Shown in pieces: positions 12,007 through 17,376 of a stretch of 26,435 nucleotides of DNA. Source of the stretch: CAYONM01 sp964405325 (GTDB taxonomy: Bacteria > Planctomycetota > UBA11346). Each line of letters starts with the position of its first letter. Within the stretch, counting starts at the first letter, position 1. Made by a program: the position numbers and the translations under genes. Under the pieces are notes generated by a model. The model saw only the letters and a program-made list of their open reading frames with translations. It was not told where the DNA came from and did no database searches. The stretch spans positions 1 to 26,435 of the forward strand of contig CAYONM010000027.1 of NCBI GenBank assembly GCA_964405325.1. The letters run 5' to 3'.

Positions 12007-12879
12007 GCTGCCACCTCCTGAATCGCACATGGTAGCCGCTGACGTCTGGCCTGAAGACGACAAATCGTGATGGCAGACTGTGCAATCTGTGATCGGCCGG
12101 CCCAGCGGATCGTGCCAGTCGATGTGCGGCAATACGCACCGGAGTTTTTTCGAATCGATAGCACGGTCTGGCTGCGGCGGACCATGGATCTCGCAGTTCG
12201 GTGGCGCCCCGCCATCAGTGCGGGCTAACTGGTCATAATACTCCTGGGCACGGAGCTGCATGGGGGCAGTACAGTTGAACAGGCCGGTGGTCTGGTTCGG
12301 TATGGCCTGCAGCAGCACCGCGACCAGATCGTCGTCATGGCAGAAGGGGAATTGTCGCTGCAGCGGTCCGCGCACCCGGCAGGGGGACTGCCGCAAGCGT
12401 TCGCGCAAAAAATGCCGCTGTGGTCCGACCAGGGCGCCGACGCGGAGGATCAGATGCTGCGCCTGGCGTTCGACAGCCGTTTCGATCTGTCGAAGACGTT
12501 CGGCTCGGTCGTGCTTGGCAAGCTGGCCATGTTCGTCGATCGTGCTGCCGTCGGCATTGGCATAGACCGCGGTTGAACCGGTATAAGCCAGCCACGCGTC
12601 TGGCCATCGGCGGGTAATATTACTGGCGATAACGTCAATCATGTTGTCGTTACCGCTGCGCAGGCCGGGCCCGGCGCAGAGCACGACGGTCTCTGCTGGA
12701 CCGCCGAGTTCGGCCTCGGCGGCGGCGAGGACCGTCTGATCCGTGGCATCGCCCTGGACCTGTGGCACGCCGTGTAGATTGCGCATTTGGCGGCTGATAC
12801 CGCAGACGCGATGCTGCTGCTGGAGCGCGCTGGCCAGGGCTTTGCCGCAGATGCCGAGCCCGATGATGACAACCCGCAT
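10561..12879 (-). CDS. SDR-like NAD(P)-binding protein in one open frame with the GH4 enzyme
   Basis: The first 291 codons (12879 to 12007) encode an extended-SDR or YeeZ-like epimerase/dehydratase. The sequence starts MRVVIIGLGICGKALASAL with the GxGxxG loop at residues 7-12. It continues with VVLCAGPGL, an active-site region YTGSTAVYANADGSTIDE (Ser/Thr and Tyr present) and ILRVGALVGPQR. A family-like tail with SKKLRCVLPHI lies near 250. The start at 12879 has GAGGAAGG about 8 nt upstream. No stop codon separates it from the GH4 gene. About 25 linker residues, including the GGG encoded by the GH4 ribosome binding site, lead straight into the hydrolase, for 772 aa in total. It may be a true fusion, two products from one frame, or a lost stop. 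The SDR substrate is unknown. Confidence 0.7.
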   Translation of the reverse strand: MRVVIIGLGICGKALASALQQQHRVCGISRQMRNLHGVPQVQGDATDQTVLAAAEAELGGPAETVVLCAGPGLRSGNDNMIDVIASNITRRWPDAWLAYTGSTAVYANADGSTIDEHGQLAKHDRAERLRQIETAVERQAQHLILRVGALVGPQRHFLRERLRQSPCRVRGPLQRQFPFCHDDDLVAVLLQAIPNQTTGLFNCTAPMQLRAQEYYDQLARTDGGAPPNCEIHGPPQPDRAIDSKKLRCVLPHIDWHDPLGRPITDCTVCHHDLSSSGQTSAATMCDSGGGSMPTTTDIDTRVADDKGHADHTKSATKRSLPGSMRRPITVTMLGAGSGFTPRVVNDILRIEGNQGGTINLVDIDVSRLDTMAKLIAKVIDQLGGSDHWSVCASTDRGEVLVGTDYIVNCIEVSGTACVRFDNDIPTKYGVDQCIGDTIGPGGLFKGLRTIPVWLEVLADCERLCPEAIILNYTNPMSMMCLAAAKQSSMTVLGMCHSVQGTSNRLATLAGVPYDELEWHCAGINHLAWMTKLVHKGQDLYPKLRARFENEVYGKHGEIEDSDLVRKDMMLHFGAFITESSGHLSEYLPYYRTSQEHIDFFCRARYSGQSSFYADEWPGWRAKADEERLAMLRGEMPCEWDRSWEYASWIIEGIEKDSPFRFHGNVPNNWRGGGPAIANLPHDGIVEVHCTADAHGIHPGIVGRLPVPMAGICASHMYYYEQGAMAAIERSKEAAIQALLLDPLTAACCTPRQIRDMTLEMFETEADYLPGFH

Positions 12880-12900
12880 GACTGGTGCCTTCCTCGTGAT

Positions 12901-13063
12901 GTGTCTCAGCAATCCTGAGACCTATGTTTGCCGCAAAGTGCCGTCTTCGGTGTTGCAGGACCCTCGAAATGTCGCCGCCATAACTTCGAAAGATCATGCG
13001 GTTTGTCCATGGCCTCGCATCTACAGCACAATACGGCACCACCTCCTACATGCTTGCTAGTCT
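12901..13063. repeat. Diverged second copy of the MITE-like repeat
   Basis: This gap between the HD gene and the SDR gene aligns in the same orientation with the element at 10180-10329. The blocks GTTGC, CCTCGAAATG, CGCCGCCAT (CGCTGCCAT in the other copy), GCAT followed by C, GCAC and ACAT occur in the same order, as judged by eye. The ends (GTGTCTCAGCAA on the left, TTGCTAGTCTCC on the right) are weakly related to the 15-bp inverted ends of the other copy. It holds no gene. Confidence 0.45.
12903..12921. promoter_or_regulatory. 7-bp hairpin upstream of the SDR gene
   Basis: GTCTCAG (12903-12909) and CTGAGAC (12915-12921) are an exact inverted repeat with a 5-nt loop, 24 nt before the SDR start and at the edge of the repeat copy. 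No T-run follows, so it is not a terminator on sequence grounds. Confidence 0.35.
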
Positions 13064-14370
13064 CCGAGCAGGCCATCCAGGACACGTCGGGCACGTGCTT
13101 CGTCTTCGCGTAGTACGTAGGTATGCCGGAGGTCGATGGGGGTGTTGAATTGAGCCAGCAGGTCGGAATGCCGAGTGATCGGCTCGATCAGGCTTCGGTT
13201 CAGCACCCGTCGCTGGCACAACAGGCGGCGGCCCGGTTGGGCACCGGCGCCATCCAACTTGGTGAAGACCTGCTTGCTGTGTCGAGTGAACACCTGACAG
13301 CCGGCTTCCTGCAATCCGGTCAGCAGACGGCGCGAGAAGAGATCGTCGTCCTTGCCAACCCGTTCCCGCCAGACCAGGTGCGCTGGGATGCGTTGCACGA
13401 TCCGGCGACTCCAGGCTTTGCCGGCGGCATCAGCAGCGTACAGCCGGCCGAGAATGCTGTCATCGCGTTGGTTGACTAGGTCGTCGAGGCCAGCCAGGTT
13501 GAAGTCGATCTCATCGCTGGCGACGGCTTGCTGCAGATAAAACTCAAAAGCGGGTGGTGTTTTATGGAAGTAGACCTGCAAAAACATGTGGTAGCGCGCG
13601 AGTAGCAGGCTTTCGAGCGGGTGTACGCCATGCAGGTCCAGGCCCAGTTCCGGACCTTCGGGGCCATCGATCACCCGTAGGCAGTGCAGTAGGCGTGGCA
13701 GGTCGTAGACGCCGTAGCTGACCCCAGTGTAGTGGCTGTCACGCAGCAGGTAGTCGCAGCGATCGGCGTCTACCTCGCCGCTGATCAAAGCGGTCAAAAT
13801 CCTCCGGATCGGTCCCAGTTCAGCAAGCCGTCCGACGCAGCGCACGTCGCGACAGATGATGGCGGCTACGTCCTGGGAGAGTTCGGCCTCCAGAATGCCC
13901 TGTTGCGCCAGACCGTGCAGTAGGGCCAGGGTCAGGTCCTCGTGGCTGGCCTGCGCCGATAGCGGCGGGGCATGCCCCTCCCGATACCAGTGCCACGGCA
14001 GCGCCAATACGGACCGTGGCGGCAAAAAGGCTTCGGCGGTATGGCTGTAGGGAGCGTGCCCGGTGTCGTGCAGCAGGCCGGCCAGTCGGACCAGCATCAG
14101 GGCATGGGCCCGGTCGCGGCAGCTCAGGGTCTGGTCGAATTCCGGGCTCTGGGCCAACAGGCGTTGCCACATCTCGCCGGCCAAGTGCATGACGCCCAGG
14201 GAATGCTGGAAGCGGTCGTGCACGGCACCGGGGTAGACCAGGGAGACGAAGCCCAGCTGTCTGATGTGCCGCAGGCGCTGGAACCAGGGGTGGTCCACCA
14301 CCCGGCGCTCCAGTTCGTCGATGACGATGCTGCCATGGATGGGATCACGGATTTCGTAGCGACTGGCCAT
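13057..14370 (-). CDS. HD-domain phosphohydrolase (SAMHD1/dNTPase-like)
   Basis: A 437-aa cytoplasmic metal-dependent phosphohydrolase. The N-terminus YEIRDPIHGSIVID and VVDHPWFQRLRHIRQLG is characteristic of the SAMHD1-like HD group. The metal ligands are visible: H56 in RFQHSLGVMHLAG, H101-D102 in LLHDTGHAPYSHTAE, and D201 in SGEVDADRCDYLLRDSHYTG. Relatives hydrolyse dNTPs to nucleoside and triphosphate; I infer a dNTPase-like activity but cannot show it. I use the ATG at 14370, where similarity begins; the frame stays open to ATG/TTG at 14424/14427, which would add a Cys/His-rich tail through a palindrome. A promoter with a perfect TATAAT lies upstream at 14463-14490. The 3' end abuts the repeat copy. 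Confidence 0.87.
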   Translation of the reverse strand: MASRYEIRDPIHGSIVIDELERRVVDHPWFQRLRHIRQLGFVSLVYPGAVHDRFQHSLGVMHLAGEMWQRLLAQSPEFDQTLSCRDRAHALMLVRLAGLLHDTGHAPYSHTAEAFLPPRSVLALPWHWYREGHAPPLSAQASHEDLTLALLHGLAQQGILEAELSQDVAAIICRDVRCVGRLAELGPIRRILTALISGEVDADRCDYLLRDSHYTGVSYGVYDLPRLLHCLRVIDGPEGPELGLDLHGVHPLESLLLARYHMFLQVYFHKTPPAFEFYLQQAVASDEIDFNLAGLDDLVNQRDDSILGRLYAADAAGKAWSRRIVQRIPAHLVWRERVGKDDDLFSRRLLTGLQEAGCQVFTRHSKQVFTKLDGAGAQPGRRLLCQRRVLNRSLIEPITRHSDLLAQFNTPIDLRHTYVLREDEARARRVLDGLLGD

Positions 14371-14403
14371 GGTAGCAGCCTGGGTGTGCTGACCGTACAG
14401 GCA

Positions 14404-14424
14404 ATGTGCATGCGCATTGCACAT
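14404..14424. promoter_or_regulatory. Near-perfect palindrome in the HD gene leader
   Basis: ATGTGCATGC and GCAT-T-GCACAT form a 10-bp inverted repeat with one unpaired T, centred on ATGCGCAT. It lies between the predicted transcription start (about 14456) and the chosen start codon (14370) of the minus-strand HD gene. It could be an operator or a leader hairpin. Confidence 0.4.
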
Positions 14425-14462
14425 CAACCAGCTGCGGTTTGGCGCATTGAATCCTCGCTGTG

Positions 14463-14490
14463 ATTATAAATGTTCCGAAACGTATGTCCT
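14463..14490 (-). promoter_or_regulatory. Predicted promoter of the HD gene
   Basis: On the minus strand a perfect TATAAT -10 (14468-14463) lies 16 nt after AGGACA (14490-14485, 4 of 6 to the -35 consensus). It is correctly placed for the HD-domain gene and lies back to back with the region that must hold the serA promoter. Confidence 0.55.
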
Positions 14491-14514
14491 GAGTGCATAA
14501 TCATCGCTCCTCGT

Positions 14515-14543
14515 TTGACTCGCTCGGTACTCGCACCCAGCAT
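14515..14543 (+). promoter_or_regulatory. Possible serA promoter
   Basis: TTGACT (14515-14520) followed after 17 nt by CAGCAT is one candidate. A TACAAT at 14550-14555 is a better -10 but lacks a good -35 at the right distance. Either would give a leader of about 50-65 nt before serA. Confidence 0.3.
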
Positions 14544-14612
14544 CCCTCGTACAATCCACCCACCCCTGATCGGCCGGTGGTCGTTTGATGGGTCTCGTCG
14601 AAGGAGCGCATG

Positions 14613-16184
14613 ATGGCGTGTATTCTGGTTACCGATGGCATGGCCGCGGAAGGTATCGAAATCCTGCAACAGGGCGGGCACGTGGTCGATAATCGCAAGC
14701 TGTCGCCGGAGGAGTTGTTGAGTGTCATTGGTGACTACGATGGTTTGGTGGTCCGCTCCGCGACCCAGGTGACCCAGGAGGTGATCGCAGCTGGGCAGTC
14801 GACCCTGAAGCTGGTTGGCCGTGCTGGCGTTGGCGTCGACAACGTCGATGTGCCAGCCGCGACCCAGGCTGGGCTGATCGTGATGAATGCGCCCTTGGGC
14901 AATATCCTGTCGGCGGCGGAGCATACCATTGGCATGCTGTTTGCCGTCGCGCGCAATATCCCCCACGCGCATCACCAGATGTTGTCCGGCGTGTGGGACA
15001 AGAAGGCCAACGTCGGTGTCGAATTGCATGGGAAGGTCCTGGGCATTGTCGGCCTGGGCAAGATCGGCAAGCATGTGGCGCAGATCTTGAGTGCTGCCGG
15101 CATGCAGGTGCGCGCCTTCGATCCCTTCCTCAGCAAAGAGGTGGCCGAGGAGATCGGCATCGAAGCGGTTGAGGATCTGGACCAGCTGTTGCGCGAAGCG
15201 GATCTGATCACGTTGCATACGCCAATGACGGATAAGACCCGCAACATGATCAACCGCGAGCGCTTGGCGCTGATGAAACCAACGGCTCGTCTGGTCAATG
15301 TCGCTCGCGGCGGCATCATCGATGAGGCCGCCCTGGCCGAGGCCTTGCAGCAGGGGGTGATCGCCGGCGCCGCTTTGGATGTGTTTGGCAACGAGCCGCT
15401 GGAGGCCGACAGTCCACTGCGGACCGCTCCCAATTGCATTATCACACCGCATCTGGGCGCCAGCACCGCCGAAGCGCAGGTACGGGTTTCGGTGGATATT
15501 GCCGAGCAGTTCAACACCTTCTTCGAGGACGGCCGGATCATCAATGCGGTCAACGTCCAGCTGCAGGTGGACCCGGCCATCGATGCCTACCTGTCGGTGG
15601 CCGAGCGTTTGGGCGCGATCATCGCCCAGACTCTGGACAAGCCGTTGCGCGCTCTGGAGGTGCGGGCCCGCGGCGATCTGGGCAAGTACGACACCCGGTC
15701 CTTGGCGATCGCGGCGCTGAAGGGTGCCATGGCCCAGATCACCGAGGATCAGGTCAACCTGGTCAATGCCCAGCTGATCGCCGAGGAGCGCGGCATCACG
15801 CTGACCAGCTCCAGCACCCAGCAGCTACGTGAATGGTATGCGCATCTGATGATCAAGGCGACCACCGCCGATGGTGATCACATCGTTGGCGGCAGTCTGG
15901 TGAACGGTCAGCTGCGCTTGATGCGCTTCGACGACTACGCCCCGGATCTACCGGTGGGCGGCCATCTGCTGGTGATCGAATATCCCGACCGCCCAGGTAT
16001 GGTCGGCCTGTTCGGCGGTATTCTGGGCAAGCATAGCATCAACATCGCCCGTATGGAGGTCTGTCGCATCGATGGTCGCGGTGATGCCCTGGTGATCCTG
16101 ACTCTGGACGATCCCATCGGCGATGAGGTCTACCAGGAACTGCAGGCGGAAATGAATCCGACTCGTCTGTGCCGGGTGGGGTGA
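14613..16184 (+). CDS. serA: D-3-phosphoglycerate dehydrogenase
   Basis: This enzyme oxidises 3-phosphoglycerate to 3-phosphohydroxypyruvate with NAD+, the first step of serine synthesis. The 523-aa form has all the parts of the long bacterial type. The substrate-binding region contains RAGVGVDNVD and NAPLGNILSAAEHT. The Rossmann loop is GLGKIG (147-152), and the catalytic trio is R232 (VNVARGGIID), E261 (GNEPLE) and H280 (TPHLGAST). An intervening ASB domain (about 315-435) and a C-terminal ACT domain (about 450-523, YPDRPGMVGLFGGILG) follow. The ACT domain is where serine feedback acts in related enzymes. Two ATGs are adjacent; the one at 14613 has AAGGAG at an ideal 6 nt, the one at 14610 only 3 nt. 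It appears monocistronic, with a hairpin after the stop. Confidence 0.96.
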   Translation: MACILVTDGMAAEGIEILQQGGHVVDNRKLSPEELLSVIGDYDGLVVRSATQVTQEVIAAGQSTLKLVGRAGVGVDNVDVPAATQAGLIVMNAPLGNILSAAEHTIGMLFAVARNIPHAHHQMLSGVWDKKANVGVELHGKVLGIVGLGKIGKHVAQILSAAGMQVRAFDPFLSKEVAEEIGIEAVEDLDQLLREADLITLHTPMTDKTRNMINRERLALMKPTARLVNVARGGIIDEAALAEALQQGVIAGAALDVFGNEPLEADSPLRTAPNCIITPHLGASTAEAQVRVSVDIAEQFNTFFEDGRIINAVNVQLQVDPAIDAYLSVAERLGAIIAQTLDKPLRALEVRARGDLGKYDTRSLAIAALKGAMAQITEDQVNLVNAQLIAEERGITLTSSSTQQLREWYAHLMIKATTADGDHIVGGSLVNGQLRLMRFDDYAPDLPVGGHLLVIEYPDRPGMVGLFGGILGKHSINIARMEVCRIDGRGDALVILTLDDPIGDEVYQELQAEMNPTRLCRVG

Positions 16185-16190
16185 AAGGGG

Positions 16191-16227
16191 GGCCGCCGTC
16201 AGCGAGGCTGACGGCGGCCTGTCTGTT
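16191..16227 (+). terminator. Hairpin terminator between serA and hemB
   Basis: A perfect 13-bp GC-rich stem, GGCCGCCGTCAGC (16191-16203) with GCTGACGGCGGCC (16207-16219), has a 3-nt loop and lies 6 nt after the serA stop. The following TGTCTGTT is only partly T-rich, so termination may be incomplete. It could also serve the convergent hemB as a strong stem without a T tract. Confidence 0.75.
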
Positions 16228-17197
16228 ACGAGTCCAGCAATCGGGCGGCATCCAAGGCACCGTAGGTGAAAATGATGTCGGCGCCGGCTCGTTTGAATGA
16301 CAACAAAGCCTCCAAGAGGCAGGCCTCGTAATTCAGCCAGCCTTTTTCTGCTGCTGCCTTGAGCATGGCGAATTCGCCGGAGACGTGATAAGCGGCTACG
16401 GGAAGCTGGCAGGCCTGCCGCATGGCGGCGATGACGTCCAGGTAGGGCAGTCCGGGTTTGACCATCAGCCAGTCGGCGCCTTCGGCCACGTCCAGGGCGA
16501 TCTCCCGCAGCGCTTCCCGGCGGTTGCCCGGATCCATTTGGTAGGTCTTCTTATCGCCGGCTCGAGGAGCGGAATCCAGGGCCTCGCGGAAGGGACCGTA
16601 AAAGGCCGAGGCATATTTGACGCAGTAGGAGCAGATGCCGGTTTGGGTCTGACCAGCGTCATCCAGGGCCTGACGGATCGCAGCGACGCGACCATCCATC
16701 ATGTCCGAGGGAGCAACGATGTCGGCGCCAGCGGCGGCCTGGGTCACCGCCATGGCGGCGAGGATCGGCAGGGTCTCGTCGTTGCAGATCTGGCCATCGC
16801 GGAGCAAGCCATCGTGCCCGTCAGAGCTATAGGGATCCATCGCGACATCTGTGATCAGCAGTAATTCGGGGTGGGCTTGTTTCAGGGCGCGTAGGCAACG
16901 CGGCAACAGGCCATCCGGGTCGGTGCTGCTGCTGGCCTGGCTGTTCTTCAATTTTTCGGGTAACGCTGGAAACAGAGCCAGCGCGCGGATCCCAGCCTCG
17001 GCGGCCTCGGCGGCCAATTTTAGCAGCAGGTCGATACTCAAGCGCGCGCAGCCGGGCATGGGGCCGATGGGGGTACACTTGTTTTTGCCGTCTTGAACGA
17101 AGACCGGCAGAACCAGATCGGCTGGGGTTACTTGGTTTTCGCGGACCAGATCGCGCAGACCAGCGCTGACACGATTGCGACGGGGACGTTGCAGCAT
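16226..17197 (-). CDS. hemB: Porphobilinogen synthase (delta-aminolevulinate dehydratase)
   Basis: HemB condenses two 5-aminolevulinate molecules to porphobilinogen in heme and corrin synthesis. At 323 aa it has the Schiff-base lysines K194 (YCVKYASAFYGPFR) and K247 (WLMVKPGLPYLD). VAPSDMMDGR and AAYHVSGEF also match the family. The metal-site loop is DVAMDPYSSDGHDG, with Ala119, Asp121 and Asp129 where zinc enzymes carry three Cys, so this is the non-zinc (magnesium/potassium-type) form. The ATG at 17197 is chosen for its AGGAG at 5 nt; an in-frame start at 17242 lacks such a site and precedes no conserved residues. It is convergent with serA, with 41 nt between, and appears to have its own promoter upstream. 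Confidence 0.96.
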   Translation of the reverse strand: MLQRPRRNRVSAGLRDLVRENQVTPADLVLPVFVQDGKNKCTPIGPMPGCARLSIDLLLKLAAEAAEAGIRALALFPALPEKLKNSQASSSTDPDGLLPRCLRALKQAHPELLLITDVAMDPYSSDGHDGLLRDGQICNDETLPILAAMAVTQAAAGADIVAPSDMMDGRVAAIRQALDDAGQTQTGICSYCVKYASAFYGPFREALDSAPRAGDKKTYQMDPGNRREALREIALDVAEGADWLMVKPGLPYLDVIAAMRQACQLPVAAYHVSGEFAMLKAAAEKGWLNYEACLLEALLSFKRAGADIIFTYGALDAARLLDS

Positions 17198-17332
17198 GGA
17201 AACTCCTGGGGTCGTTTTCGGCGTGCCGTCGACTGTCATCAAGCGGTCGTGTTGACCTCGTTGTGCCGGTAACCCAGTTCCGCTCGCGGTTTTGCGGACG
17301 GTCGACCAGTTCGGCGAACCAATTGGTTTGTG

Positions 17333-17368
17333 ACTTTATTTATTGCCAATACTGTTGTCATATTGACA
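17333..17368 (-). promoter_or_regulatory. Predicted hemB promoter with a 5-3-5 palindrome at the -35 box
   Basis: On the minus strand ATGACA (17361-17356) and TAAAGT (17338-17333) are spaced 17 nt, about 135 nt before the hemB start. The -35 box lies within the exact palindrome TGTCA-TAT-TGACA (17356-17368), a possible operator. The rest of 17198-17376 shows no gene. Confidence 0.35.
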
Positions 17369-17376
17369 GGGGACGT

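Noticed and set aside
11278..12021. 247-codon plus-strand frame opposite the GH4 gene
   Set aside because: Its composition (Gly, Ala, Asp, His repeats) is what the complement of a conserved GH4 gene gives; it has no motif.
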